Positions 34,968 through 44,970 of a stretch of DNA of 64,000 nt are shown in pieces. This DNA comes from DASXKD01 sp963806145 (GTDB lineage: Bacteria; Actinomycetota; Actinomycetes; Streptosporangiales; Streptosporangiaceae). The notes under the pieces were generated by a model, which worked only from the letters and a program-made list of their open reading frames with translations, did not search any database and was not told the origin of the DNA. Position 1 is the first letter of the stretch, and every line of letters begins with the position of its first letter. The position numbers and the translations under genes were made by a program. The DNA lies in the NCBI GenBank assembly GCA_963806145.1, contig CAWDXD010000032.1:81171-145170 (forward strand), in the 5' to 3' direction.

Positions 34968-35228
34968 CTCATCCAGAGGGGTGGAGGGATACGGCCCTGC
35001 GAAGCCCCGGCAACCACCGTGACGGCGAATGCTACTTGCTGGCCTGACGGCCAGCGGCGCGTTTGTCCGCAGTACTAGCCCAGGGGGCGACCCCCTGGAA
35101 CCCCCGCCGATGGCTGGGGTCTCCAGGCGGCGCCCGGCGATGGCTGGGGTCTGCGGAGCGCTTGGCGGGGCTCGTCGTGGCAGGTGCCAAGTCCGGCCCG
35201 CGGCTGTTCGGCCGCAGGGACAGATGAG
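34968..35228 (+). promoter_or_regulatory. SAM-I (S-box) riboswitch with a large insertion in the P3 loop
   Basis: The 5' half has CTCATC, CAGAGGGG, TGGAGGGAT and GAAGCCCCGGCAACC (34968-35015), the S-box core. The 3' half has GGTGCCAAGTCC at 35183-35194, a GCGGC/GCCGC P4 hairpin, and GATGAG (35223-35228), which pairs perfectly with CTCATC as P1. The arms CCAC (35014-35017) and GTGG (35177-35180) close P3 around about 159 extra bases. This extra segment carries a GCTGGCC/GGCCAGC hairpin, two copies of CGATGGCTGGGGTCT and a dispersed palindromic repeat. P1 lies directly before GGGAAGAAAGG, so control of thrC translation is likely. Confidence 0.85.
35075..35106. repeat. Dispersed palindromic repeat, copy 1
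   Basis: CTAGCCCAGGGGGCGACCCC with the following CTGGAACCCCCG forms a GC-rich hairpin. A close relative lies at 52061-52095. This copy sits inside the P3 loop of the riboswitch. Confidence 0.7.
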
Positions 35229-35247
35229 GGAAGAAAGGCCCCGCACC

Positions 35248-36501
35248 GTGACCACATCAGTGAGTACTCCTTCCGGTTTCGGCTTCGCAAGTCACCTCTT
35301 CTGCCGCGAATGCGGCGCCACGTCCGCGCTCGGCGCCAGCCATGCGTGCGCGGAGTGTTTCGGGCCGCTGGAGGTCGGCTACGAACTGCCGCCGATCACC
35401 CGCGCCGGCATCGAGGCCGGGCCCGCGAGCATCTGGCGTTACGCGAGCCTGCTCCCGGTGCCGCCGGACATCGCCGCCAGGCCCAACACCGAGCCCGGCT
35501 GGACCAGGCTCTCCCGCGCCGACCAGCTCGCCAGGGAACTCGGGCTGCGGGCGCTGTGGCTGAAGGACGAGCGCGGAAACCCCACCCATTCGTTCAAGGA
35601 CCGGGTCGTGGCGGTCGCCCTGGCCGCCGCCGTCGAGATGGGCTACAAGGTGCTGGCCTGCCCGTCCACCGGCAACCTTGCCAACGCGGTGGCCGCCGCC
35701 GCGGCCCGGGCCGGCATCCGCTCGGTGGTGCTGATCCCGGCCGACCTGGAACCGCAGAAGATCGCAGCCACCGCCGTCTACGGCGGCGCCATGGTGGCCA
35801 TCGACGGCACCTACGACGACGTGAACCGGCTCGCCTCCGAGCTTGCCGACGACCGCGAGGACTGGGCGTTCGTCAACGTCAACGTGCGCCCCTACTACGC
35901 CGAGGGGTCCAAGACCATCGGCTACGAGATCGCCGAGCAGCTCGGCTGGCGGCTGCCGGAGCAGATCGTGGTGCCGGTCGCCTCCGGCGCCCAGCTCGTC
36001 AAGATCGACAAGGCGTTCCGCGAACTGATCGAACTCGGGCTGGTGGCTGACACGAAGTACCGGGTGTTCGGTGCGCAGGCGACCGGGTGCTCGCCGGTGG
36101 CGGCCGCGTTCCGCGCCGGGCACGACGTGGTGCAGCCGGTCAAGCCGGCCACCATCGCCAAGTCGCTGGCGATCGGCAATCCCGCCGACGGCCCTTATGT
36201 GCTCGATGTCGTGCGGCGCACCGGCGGGGCGGTGGCCGACGTCGACGACGAGGAAGTAGTGCATGCCATACGCCTGCTCGCCGCGACCGAAGGCATCTTC
36301 GGCGAGACCGCGTCCGGGGTGACGCTTGGGGTGCTGCGCCGGCTCCTCGCCGACGGGCTGCTCGACCCGGGCGCGGAAACGGTCATCATCAACTCGGGTG
36401 ACGGGCTGAAGACCCTGGACGCGGTGGCGCCGGCGGCCGCCGCGGCGATCCGGCCCACGCTGGAGGCGTTCGAGGCCTGGGAGTCGTCCCGCGCGGCGTG
36501 A
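35248..36501 (+). CDS. thrC: Threonine synthase
   Basis: The 417-residue PLP enzyme starts with a zinc-ribbon-like segment (HLFCRECG, then HACAECFGPLEVGY), followed by the fold-II core. The PLP lysine is in NPTHSFKDRVV, and STGNLANAVAA and VPVASGAQLVKI form the phosphate and ring contacts. It converts O-phosphohomoserine to threonine. GTG at 35248 lies after GGGAAGAAAGG and after the riboswitch P1, so SAM is expected to control it. It is followed by a strong hairpin and cysO. Confidence 0.93.
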   Translation: MTTSVSTPSGFGFASHLFCRECGATSALGASHACAECFGPLEVGYELPPITRAGIEAGPASIWRYASLLPVPPDIAARPNTEPGWTRLSRADQLARELGLRALWLKDERGNPTHSFKDRVVAVALAAAVEMGYKVLACPSTGNLANAVAAAAARAGIRSVVLIPADLEPQKIAATAVYGGAMVAIDGTYDDVNRLASELADDREDWAFVNVNVRPYYAEGSKTIGYEIAEQLGWRLPEQIVVPVASGAQLVKIDKAFRELIELGLVADTKYRVFGAQATGCSPVAAAFRAGHDVVQPVKPATIAKSLAIGNPADGPYVLDVVRRTGGAVADVDDEEVVHAIRLLAATEGIFGETASGVTLGVLRRLLADGLLDPGAETVIINSGDGLKTLDAVAPAAAAAIRPTLEAFEAWESSRAA

Positions 36502-36517
36502 ATCGTGCCCCCTCGTT

Positions 36518-36567
36518 CGTGATCATGACTTTGGTGTCGTGATAGCAACACCGAAGTCATGATCACG
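36518..36567. terminator. Long near-perfect inverted repeat after thrC
   Basis: Arms of 20 bases (36518-36537 and 36548-36567) pair with one mismatch and a 10-base loop. It lies 16 bases after thrC and 29 bases before cysO. There is no T-run. It may terminate or attenuate transcription, or protect an mRNA end. Confidence 0.55.
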
Positions 36568-36596
36568 GGCCCGATAACAGAGAAAGGCGGCCGCGG

Positions 36597-36872
36597 ATGA
36601 GCGTCTCCGTCCGAATACCGACCATACTGCGCACGTTCACCGGCGGCTCGGCCGAGGTGAGCGCGGACCCGGGCACGCTGCGGGAGGTTCTCGCCAGCCT
36701 GGACGCGGCGTATCCGGGGCTGGCGGGCCGGATTGTCGATGATGCGGGGAATTTGCGCCGCTTCGTCAATGTGTATGTGGGCGACGAAGATGTGCGGTTC
36801 GCGGAGGGGCTGGACACTCCGGTGCCGGCTGGGTCCCGCGTGTCGGTTATTCCGGCGGTGGCCGGCGGCTGA
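36597..36872 (+). CDS. cysO: Sulfur-carrier protein CysO-like (ThiS/MoaD fold)
   Basis: The 91-residue beta-grasp protein resembles mycobacterial CysO along its length, with RIPTILRTFTGG at the start, RFVNVYVGDEDVRF in the middle and the VIPAVAGG end. The terminal Gly-Gly would be thiocarboxylated and used to make cysteine with CysM. Unlike the mycobacterial cluster, no mec or cysM gene lies beside it. It follows thrC, separated by a hairpin. Confidence 0.88.
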   Translation: MSVSVRIPTILRTFTGGSAEVSADPGTLREVLASLDAAYPGLAGRIVDDAGNLRRFVNVYVGDEDVRFAEGLDTPVPAGSRVSVIPAVAGG

Positions 36873-37014
36873 CGCCGCGGTCCCGGCTGATGCCCCGCTC
36901 GGGCGTGATCCGGTTTCACCCCGGCTGACCAGCGTGTCCATGGTTTTCTGTTGGCCTGCGCGAGTTTCTTGGCAGCATTCAGCGAGTATCTGGTCACGCA
37001 TCCTCACGGCAGGG

Positions 37015-37028
37015 GGTATGGTCATACC
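37015..37028. promoter_or_regulatory. 14-bp palindrome upstream of the cold-shock gene
   Basis: GGTATGGTCATACC is a perfect palindrome, 130 bases before the cold-shock start. It may be an operator or part of a long 5' leader. No other feature was seen between 36873 and 37158. Confidence 0.3.
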
Positions 37029-37158
37029 CGGTCGCAGTCGGTCGGCGAGAACGACAAGCGATGCTTGTCAGTACGCCTAGCACAACCGCGATCACTGGAT
37101 CCCGAAAAGCAAGGGCGGGATCTGAGAAAGCCCGAGCGTAGTTAGGGGTTGTTGAGTA

Positions 37159-37359
37159 ATGGCTCAGGGCACCGTCAAGTGGTTCAACGCGGACAAGGGC
37201 TACGGCTTCATCGCGGTCGACGGTGGCAGGGACGTGTTCGTGCACCACACAGCCATCCTTATGGATGGTTACCGCAGCCTCGAGGAGGGGCAGCGGGTCG
37301 AATTCGACATCACGCAGGGCGAGCGCGGACCTCAGGCGGAGTCCGTTCGCGCCGTGTGA
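37159..37359 (+). CDS. Cold-shock protein (CspA family)
   Basis: The 66-residue protein is a single cold-shock domain, with the RNA-binding motifs GTVKWFNADKGYGFI and DVFVHHTAI. It binds single-stranded nucleic acid and acts as an RNA chaperone. Its length is standard. A long untranslated leader is likely, as in other csp genes, and a terminator follows at 37384. Confidence 0.95.
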   Translation: MAQGTVKWFNADKGYGFIAVDGGRDVFVHHTAILMDGYRSLEEGQRVEFDITQGERGPQAESVRAV

Positions 37360-37383
37360 CGTAACTGCTCATCAAGCTGGATC

Positions 37384-37417
37384 ATGGCCCGGCACCCGGA
37401 CGCGAGTGCCGGGCCAT
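37384..37417 (+). terminator. Rho-independent terminator of the cold-shock gene
   Basis: A perfect 12-bp stem (ATGGCCCGGCAC with GTGCCGGGCCAT) and 10-base loop lies 24 bases after the stop, followed by GCGCTTTCCCCC. Confidence 0.75.
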
Positions 37418-37510
37418 GCGCTTTCCCCCGCCCAGCCGGTTCCCCCGCCAGGCCGGGTAACGGCCGCCAGGCCGGGTAACGCCGCCCGGGCCGTGACGCG
37501 GCACGGCGCC

Positions 37511-37909
37511 TCAGGGGAGCGGCTCGATCTCCACCTCGGGGTGCATGGCACGGATCGGGCCCGGCCGGGCGCTCACCACCGGCCAGCCACGGTCGGCGGC
37601 CAGGAACGCGGCATGCGCCGCCCCGGTAGAAGCCCGGGTGGGCAGGGCACTCGACCGCAGCAGCCCGGTGCCTGTTGCCTCGGCTGTGCCGAACTCCTCC
37701 ACCCTCGCCATGGGGGCCTTCAGCAGATCGAACAGGCGCGCCTGCTGCTCGGGGTCCCGGAGCCTGGCCAGGGCGTCGGCCAGGCAGGGCGCCGGGATGA
37801 CCAGCGGGATCAGGTGCTCGTGACTGATGTAGAGCAGCGCCTGCATATACGGGGTGCCTCGGGCCGCCTGGAGCAGTGCGCTGGTGTCGAGGATCCGGCC
37901 GCCGATCAC
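37511..37909 (-). CDS. PIN-domain protein, putative VapC-type toxin
   Basis: The 132-residue protein has an early acidic motif ILDTSALLQAARG. A later segment, AAHAAFLAADRGWPVVSA, corresponds to the PIN-domain D..D region. It may be an RNase. The expected central acidic residues are not all obvious, so activity is uncertain. Its start overlaps the stop of the upstream 82-residue gene by 4 bases, the usual antitoxin-toxin order. Confidence 0.7.
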   Translation of the reverse strand: MIGGRILDTSALLQAARGTPYMQALLYISHEHLIPLVIPAPCLADALARLRDPEQQARLFDLLKAPMARVEEFGTAEATGTGLLRSSALPTRASTGAAHAAFLAADRGWPVVSARPGPIRAMHPEVEIEPLP

Positions 37910-38154
37910 CCGACGGGCTTCGGGCCCACGCCGAGCGCCCGGCGGGCCCAGGCGTAGTGCTTGGCCTCAGGGCCCGGGCACCGCTCGAAGATGCGGTCCA
38001 GGGTGGCCCGGGCGTCGTGCCAGTCGTCCTCCCGGCGCAGGAGTTCAGCGATGTGCCCGGACACCGAATCGATCCGGCCCTCGTCCTTGGCCCGCCGCAG
38101 CTTCTCGATCAGGTCCTTAGGCAGGCTGATCGCGAGCTTCTCCGTTGCGGACAT
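37906..38154 (-). CDS. Ribbon-helix-helix type antitoxin candidate
   Basis: The 82-residue protein starts SATEKLAISLPKDLIEKLRRAK, resembling the beta-strand and first helix of CopG/ParD-type ribbon-helix-helix repressors. Its acidic/aromatic C-terminal half (ERCPGPEAKHYAWARRALG) would bind the toxin. It overlaps the PIN gene and is divergent from groL. ATG at 38154 gives the compact start; the reading frame is open further upstream but without family similarity. Confidence 0.65.
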   Translation of the reverse strand: MSATEKLAISLPKDLIEKLRRAKDEGRIDSVSGHIAELLRREDDWHDARATLDRIFERCPGPEAKHYAWARRALGVGPKPVG

Positions 38155-38320
38155 ACCTCGGTTATACCGGTGACGGCGCGCTCGGCTCAACCTGATCGGC
38201 GCGGTTGACGCCTGCGGCATGCCGCGCCCGGGCGGTTCATCCCTGCTGCCGGTATCCGCACCCGCCGCCCGCAATTCCCTGGTCAACGGCCTCGGGGCGG
38301 GGGTGGCCGAGGTGATCAGT

Positions 38321-38346
38321 TTGCACTCTCGACCCGAGAGTGCTAA
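38321..38346 (+). promoter_or_regulatory. CIRCE operator 1 (HrcA binding site)
   Basis: TTGCACTC, nine bases, GAGTGCTAA matches the CIRCE consensus (TTAGCACTC-N9-GAGTGCTAA) with one deviation. It lies upstream of groL. Apart from the two CIRCE sites, 38155-38509 holds only the groL leader and the divergent promoter of the antitoxin. Confidence 0.9.
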
Positions 38347-38354
38347 ACAGGTCG

Positions 38355-38380
38355 TTGGCACTCTCGGCATGAGAGTGACA
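38355..38380 (+). promoter_or_regulatory. CIRCE operator 2
   Basis: TTGGCACTC, nine bases, GAGTGACA is a second, slightly weaker CIRCE, centred 35 bases after the first. The pair would give tight HrcA control of groL. Confidence 0.85.
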
Positions 38381-38509
38381 GCGCCAAGGCGGGATCGGGG
38401 CGATGAGGCCTCACCTGTGCAGGAAGGGACTGCCACAGCGAGGGCCGGCCGTCGCGGGCGTCGGCTCGATCCGTCCGATAGCCACATAGTTTCCGGAGGA
38501 CTGGAGCCT

Positions 38510-40132
<1,623 letters not shown>

Positions 40133-40204
40133 TCCATGCCATGGGCGCTCAGCCCGTGCTAGCGGGCGCGTAGCCTGCGGTACCGGGCGCCAGGCGCCCG
40201 GAGT

Positions 40205-40237
40205 GAGGGGTGGTCCCGCGGTGCGGGACCACCCCTC
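40205..40237 (+). terminator. Rho-independent terminator of groL
   Basis: GAGGGGTGGTCCCGC and GCGGGACCACCCCTC make a perfect 15-bp stem with a 3-base loop, 72 bases after the stop. The rest of 40133-40487 has only GC-rich direct repeats (two copies of CCTGGCCGGCAG near 40312 and 40332) and no gene. Confidence 0.85.
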
Positions 40238-40487
40238 CGGCCTTCCTTATCCGGCTCGGCCTGCCGGTCAGCCATCCGGCCGGGCCGGCCGGAGGCCATC
40301 GGCCGGCTCAGCCTGGCCGGCAGCTGGCAGCCTGGCCGGCAGCACCCCCGCCGGCCGGGTGCGCATCCCCCTCCGGGGTTGCACAACGCGCGCATGCTCA
40401 CGCCCTGTTTGCGCGCGTGTGTGCGCCGCAACTTTCAGAGTGTGCGAAGGTCTCCACATTTAGCGGATAAGAGGGGATGATCGGGGC

Positions 40488-41663
40488 ATGAGGGCACGTC
40501 CCAACCTCTCCGGTGAGCAGATCGTCACGGACTACATGACCCGGGTGGCGCAAGCGGCGCGCCTGCTCCCCAAGGGGGCCAGGATGGCCTTTGTCGGCCG
40601 CACGCGGGCTCTCGTCGAGCGCGAGGTCGGCCCCCCTGGGACGCGCACCGATCCCGCGCAGGTCACCGCGGTGCTTGCGCGGCTGGGCAAGCCCGAGGAC
40701 CTTGTCACCGAAGAGCGGATCCGGATCGACCAGGCCTGGATCAAGAGCCGGGCTTCGAGCAAGGAGGAGGGAGAGGCCGCGGCGGCGGCCCTGTCCGGGC
40801 CGCGGATGAACCGTCCCCTGAAGGCACGGCGCCGGCCCAGCCCCGATACCCAGCCCTTGCCCGGCAGCCCGGCCCAGCCTGGGCCGGACCAGGCTGTCAC
40901 CGGCCCGGACGGCTCCGTCGCCGGGGCCGCGCCACCGCCCCCGGACGCGGGCCCGCGGCGCTCGGTCCTGCGTGGCGCGGGCCCGCAGACCACCGGGCTG
41001 CGCGGCACAGGCCCGCGCAGTGCCGGCCCGGGCAGCGGTGACTCACGGGATGCCGGTCCCCGCAGGCTTCGCAGCGCGGACTCGCCGGATCCCGGCCCGC
41101 AGGGCGCGGCGCCGCAAGGCGCGGCTCCGCAGGGCACCGTCACGCAGGGCACAAGTCAGCGGGGCGCCGGGCGCCGGGGCACCGCTGCGCCAGGCACCGG
41201 GCCTGGAGACGCCGGCCGCACCGGCCCGATCGAGCGGCTGATCGGGCAGGTCCCGTGGGCAGCGGACGGGACCGAGAAGTTCACCGCGAGCGTCGGCCGG
41301 CTGGCCCGCGACAACCTCCTGGAGAGCGTCGCCATCCTGCTGCTCGGTCTTGGCGGGCTGATCCTGCCGTTCCCGTTCTGGCCGATCGGTGCCGTCGTGG
41401 CGCTGTTCTCGCGGCTGTGGGACGTCAAGGACAAATCGATCGCGGTCACCGGGCCCTTGCTGGTGACGCTGGCGCTTTCGGTGATCGCCGCCCCGTTCGT
41501 CGGCGGCAGCGGCAACATCATCGTGGTCTACTTCCACGCCCTCCACGTGTCCTTCGGATACCTGGTCCGCGTGGGCTCGGTGATCACCGCCGCCTACCTG
41601 GCCTGGCGGGTGTCCAGGGGACCGCGGGTCAAGGTGCCCCCCTGGAAGCGCATCACCCGCTGA
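40488..41663 (+). CDS. HAAS-domain membrane protein with a low-complexity linker
   Basis: The 391-residue protein begins with a HAAS/DUF1700-like helical domain (about 10-85; VTDYMTRVAQAARLLP, later VTAVLARLGKPEDLVTEER). A Pro/Gly/Ala/Arg-rich linker (about 90-245) contains repeats such as GAAPQ and RGTGPR. A C-terminal membrane part has three to four helices (about 283-375). It could be a transporter-associated or signalling membrane protein. Its function is not known. Confidence 0.7.
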   Translation: MRARPNLSGEQIVTDYMTRVAQAARLLPKGARMAFVGRTRALVEREVGPPGTRTDPAQVTAVLARLGKPEDLVTEERIRIDQAWIKSRASSKEEGEAAAAALSGPRMNRPLKARRRPSPDTQPLPGSPAQPGPDQAVTGPDGSVAGAAPPPPDAGPRRSVLRGAGPQTTGLRGTGPRSAGPGSGDSRDAGPRRLRSADSPDPGPQGAAPQGAAPQGTVTQGTSQRGAGRRGTAAPGTGPGDAGRTGPIERLIGQVPWAADGTEKFTASVGRLARDNLLESVAILLLGLGGLILPFPFWPIGAVVALFSRLWDVKDKSIAVTGPLLVTLALSVIAAPFVGGSGNIIVVYFHALHVSFGYLVRVGSVITAAYLAWRVSRGPRVKVPPWKRITR

Positions 41664-41686
41664 GGCTGCCGGGTCAAGAATTTCGG

Positions 41687-41713
41687 TAATCACGGGTAAC
41701 TACCCCGTGATTA
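41687..41713 (+). terminator. Stem-loop after the HAAS-domain gene
   Basis: TAATCACGGG and CCCGTGATTA form a perfect 10-bp stem with a 7-base loop, 24 bases after the stop. The rest of 41664-41985 has no recognisable gene and probably carries the promoter of the next one. Confidence 0.6.
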
Positions 41714-41985
41714 TCTGCGATAACTCCAGGGTATAAGCCTGACAAGACCTCCTGGATTTGATCGGGCGGCACAGTGCGCTCTGATTCCCGGTCACTCACG
41801 CGATCCCGTCCCAGCACCATCTGAGCGTGGGGGCCGCGGATGGCGTGGCCCCGGCGGCATTCTGCCGGGGTCACGCCGCTGTCACGAGCGCTGCCGGGAC
41901 TGACCTCGACGGAGGCGGGAGCGACTAACCTGGGATGGCGCTCGCGCGTGAACCTGCCCGCCGCTATTCCCCGTGAGGTCTGTCC

Positions 41986-42366
41986 GTGCCCACTGGCAAG
42001 GTCAAATGGTATGACGTCGACAAAGGATTCGGCTTCCTCAGTCGCGACGGCGGCAGTGAGGTTTTCGTGCACTCCTCCGCGCTGCCGGCCGGCACGGTCC
42101 TGAGGTCCGGCCAGCGCGTGGAGTTCGGCGTGGCCGAGGGCCGGCGCGGCGTGCAGGCCCTCCAGGTACGGGTGCTCGACCCCACGCCGACCGTGGCCAA
42201 GGTGAGCCGCAAGAGCCCAGATGAGATGGTCGTCCTCGTGGAGGACCTGATCAAGCTGCTCGATGACCTGTCAGGTTCCTACCGGCGCGGCCGCCACCCC
42301 GATCCCCGGGACGCCAAGAAGATCGCCGCACTGCTGCGCGCGGTAGCCGACGACGTGGAGCCCTGA
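41986..42366 (+). CDS. Cold-shock-domain protein with a C-terminal helical extension
   Basis: The 126-residue protein has an N-terminal cold-shock domain (GKVKWYDVDKGFGFL and EVFVHSSAL) of about 65 residues. A conserved-looking helical tail follows (DEMVVLVEDLIKLLDDLSGSYRR). This long-tailed type is common in actinomycetes beside the following transporter and DUF3027 genes. GTG at 41986 has TGAGG upstream. RNA binding is expected; the tail function is unknown. Confidence 0.92.
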   Translation: MPTGKVKWYDVDKGFGFLSRDGGSEVFVHSSALPAGTVLRSGQRVEFGVAEGRRGVQALQVRVLDPTPTVAKVSRKSPDEMVVLVEDLIKLLDDLSGSYRRGRHPDPRDAKKIAALLRAVADDVEP

Positions 42367-42422
42367 CCGCGCTGCCGGTATCCCCGGGCGTCGGCCGTTG
42401 CCGGGGCCGTCCCACGCTTCGG

Positions 42423-43991
42423 TTACGAAACGACCTGTGGCCGGGAATGCCTGGCCGCGAGAACTCGGCGGCGCCGCTGGGACAGCAGGAACAGGAACGA
42501 CATGCCCAGCCCGACCGCTGCCACGGTCATCCCCGCGACACCGCTGTTGGTCAGGGACAGGGCCACCCCGGCGAGCCCGCCGCCCACCCAGGCAAGCTGG
42601 TGCAGGGTCTCCGAAGCGGCGAAGGCAGACGACCTGATGTCCTCGCCGATCTCCTGCTGCACGGTCGAGTCAAGGGCCAACTTGGCCAGGACCTGGCCGA
42701 ACGCGGCGACCAGGGCCACCACGAGCGCCGCCCACAGCCCGAAGAACAAGGCACAGGCCACGGTCACCACCGTGGAGGCACCGAGTATGCCGAACGTGAT
42801 GAGGTACGGACGGCGGGCCCGCAGCGCCGACCCGAGTGCCGTGCCGGCGAAACCGCCGAGGGTGGCGGCGGCGAGCAGTCCGCCGAGCGCCACCTTGTCG
42901 TTCACCCCGTGGAAGTGCACGGTCCTGAGCAGGAACGCGAGGAAGAACACGGTAAAGCCGGAGAACGCGCGCAGGGTGGCGTTGGCGCGCATCGCCTCGG
43001 CGACGACCGGCCCCACATGGCGCAGCGTGCGCAGCCCGGGCCGGGGGGACGGCCGGGCACGGCCGCCCGGTGCCGCGCTGCCTGGTGCTGCCCTGCCCGG
43101 CGCCGCGGGCCGGGCCTGTTCGGCCCCGAGTGGCGCCGTCCCGCCCGGGCCGCGTGGCCCGGGCGCGTGAGCACCGGGACCGGGGACCGCGCGGTCGGCG
43201 GCCGCGGCCTGGCCCTGGTTCGGCACCGTGGCGGCCTCGGAATCGTCCGCATCTGGCTTCCGGCCGAACGCGTCCACATGGTCGGGCACCCGGAAGCTCA
43301 GCGCGGTGGCGGCGATGTAGACCACGGTGCCGACGCGCAGCACCCAGGCCGCGCCGTTGGCCGAGCCCCCGGCCACGTACTCGATGCCCAGGGCGGCCAG
43401 CCCGGCCACGCTGGAGGCGATCAGCGTGGCCATGCCGGTGCGTGAGTTCGCCGCGACCAGGGTGATCTCCCGCGGCAGCAGCCTGGGGGTGACGGAGGCC
43501 CGGGTCACCGCGTACGCCTTCTGCAGCACCAGCACGCCGAACGCGGCGGGGAGCAGTTCCACCACGTCGTTGTGCAGCACCGCGTCGACCATCCCCCAGC
43601 ACAGCAGGCCGCGGGCCATCAGTGTGCCCGCCAGCAGGTACCTGCGGCCTTGCTGGGCACGGTCCAGCATCGGCCCGATCACCGGGGCCAGCACGGCGAA
43701 CGGCGCCATGGTAATGATCAGGGTGAGTGCGATCTTGCCCCGGGCCTGGTCAAGGGAGGTACTGAAGAACAGCGTGCCGGCCAGCGCGATGGTCACGAAG
43801 GCGTCGCCGGCGGCGCCCGCAGCGGAGAGTTCGATGAGGCTGCCCAGGCCCGTCCGGCTCGCCCCGGAGGCGCCGGTCAGCCGGTGCACCATGCGACTGG
43901 TGCCCCGCGCGGCCCCGGCGCCCGCCCGGCCGCCGGACTGGGCGGCCGAGGATATCGACCTGGCCGCCTGCCTGGCCGCATCCCATCCCAT
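42423..43991 (-). CDS. Major facilitator superfamily transporter
   Basis: The 522-residue protein has about twelve membrane segments divided by a Pro/Ala/Gly-rich cytoplasmic loop (about 245-325). The first half has APVIGPMLDRAQQGRR, and the region ALDSTVQQEIGEDIRSSAFAASE near the end resembles MFS permeases of the efflux class. ATG at 43991 avoids an upstream low-quality extension. It is divergent from the DUF3027 gene. Substrate unknown. Confidence 0.85.
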   Translation of the reverse strand: MGWDAARQAARSISSAAQSGGRAGAGAARGTSRMVHRLTGASGASRTGLGSLIELSAAGAAGDAFVTIALAGTLFFSTSLDQARGKIALTLIITMAPFAVLAPVIGPMLDRAQQGRRYLLAGTLMARGLLCWGMVDAVLHNDVVELLPAAFGVLVLQKAYAVTRASVTPRLLPREITLVAANSRTGMATLIASSVAGLAALGIEYVAGGSANGAAWVLRVGTVVYIAATALSFRVPDHVDAFGRKPDADDSEAATVPNQGQAAAADRAVPGPGAHAPGPRGPGGTAPLGAEQARPAAPGRAAPGSAAPGGRARPSPRPGLRTLRHVGPVVAEAMRANATLRAFSGFTVFFLAFLLRTVHFHGVNDKVALGGLLAAATLGGFAGTALGSALRARRPYLITFGILGASTVVTVACALFFGLWAALVVALVAAFGQVLAKLALDSTVQQEIGEDIRSSAFAASETLHQLAWVGGGLAGVALSLTNSGVAGMTVAAVGLGMSFLFLLSQRRRRVLAARHSRPQVVS

Positions 43992-44075
43992 GTTCCCAGT
44001 ATTCTGTGTCGGGCCGGTACCACGAAACGGCGGACCGGCCGGCGACTGCCTAACCGGCCGCACCATGGTGCGAGC

Positions 44076-44966
44076 ATGCACCCGGATGAGGAACAATTAC
44101 TGACCGTGAGCCCACTTCGCGCCCGTAGGCCTGAGCCGGACGAGATCTGCGCCCAGGCGGTCGACCTAGCCCGCGCCGCCGCCGTCGAACTGGCGGGGCC
44201 CGGCTACGTCGGCGATCACGCCGGCGCGGACGCCGATGCGGACCGGGTCGTCACCCACCTGTTCGACTGCCTCGACCCTGCCTACCGTGGCTGGCGCTGG
44301 GCAATTACGCTGGCCCGGGCGTCCCGCGCCAAGACCCCCACGGTGGACGAGACCGTCCTGCTGCCCGGCCCCGAGTCCATCCTGGCGCCGGAGTGGGTTC
44401 CCTGGCGGGAGCGGCTCCGCCCTGGTGACCTCGGTGTGGGCGACATCCTGCCCACGGCGGCCGACGACGAGCGGCTGGTGCCCATGGTTTCCCTGGCTGG
44501 TGACGACGGGCTGGAGGACATCGACGACCTGTCGGTGCTCGTGGCCACACTGGCCGAGCCGCTGGCCGGCAGCGCCGCCCTGGCCGCTGGCCTGGTGCCG
44601 CCGCAGGGCCGGGTGCTGTCCCCCCTGGGCCGCCACGAGACGGGAATGCGCTGGTATGCCAGCGAGCACGGGCCCAAGAGCCCGCTCGCCCACGCGGCGC
44701 CGGGGGTCTGTGCGGGCTGCGGGTTCTTCGTCCGGCTGGGCGGCCCCCTCGGCTCGGTGTTCGGCGTGTGCGCCAACGCGTTCGCCCCGGACGACGGCCG
44801 GGTGGTCTCGGTGGATCACGGCTGCGGTGCGCACTCGGAGGCGCTGCTGCCAGGAAGCGCGGCTCAGCCGGTGCCGCCGGTGATCGACGAACTCGGCTAT
44901 GACCTCATGGACCTGCCCGGCGTGTCGGTGGACGAGACGGTCTTCGAGTCGCTCGACCACACCTGA
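44076..44966 (+). CDS. DUF3027 family protein
   Basis: The 296-residue acidic protein matches the actinobacterial DUF3027 family, with YRGWRWAITLARA, ILAPEWVPWRERLRPGDLG and a metal-binding-like C..C region (GVCAGCGFFVRLGG and VSVDHGCGAHSE). It has no signal peptide or membrane segment. ATG at 44076 is used; GTG at 44106 also begins the conserved part. Function unknown. Confidence 0.87.
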   Translation: MHPDEEQLLTVSPLRARRPEPDEICAQAVDLARAAAVELAGPGYVGDHAGADADADRVVTHLFDCLDPAYRGWRWAITLARASRAKTPTVDETVLLPGPESILAPEWVPWRERLRPGDLGVGDILPTAADDERLVPMVSLAGDDGLEDIDDLSVLVATLAEPLAGSAALAAGLVPPQGRVLSPLGRHETGMRWYASEHGPKSPLAHAAPGVCAGCGFFVRLGGPLGSVFGVCANAFAPDDGRVVSVDHGCGAHSEALLPGSAAQPVPPVIDELGYDLMDLPGVSVDETVFESLDHT

Positions 44967-44970
44967 GACC

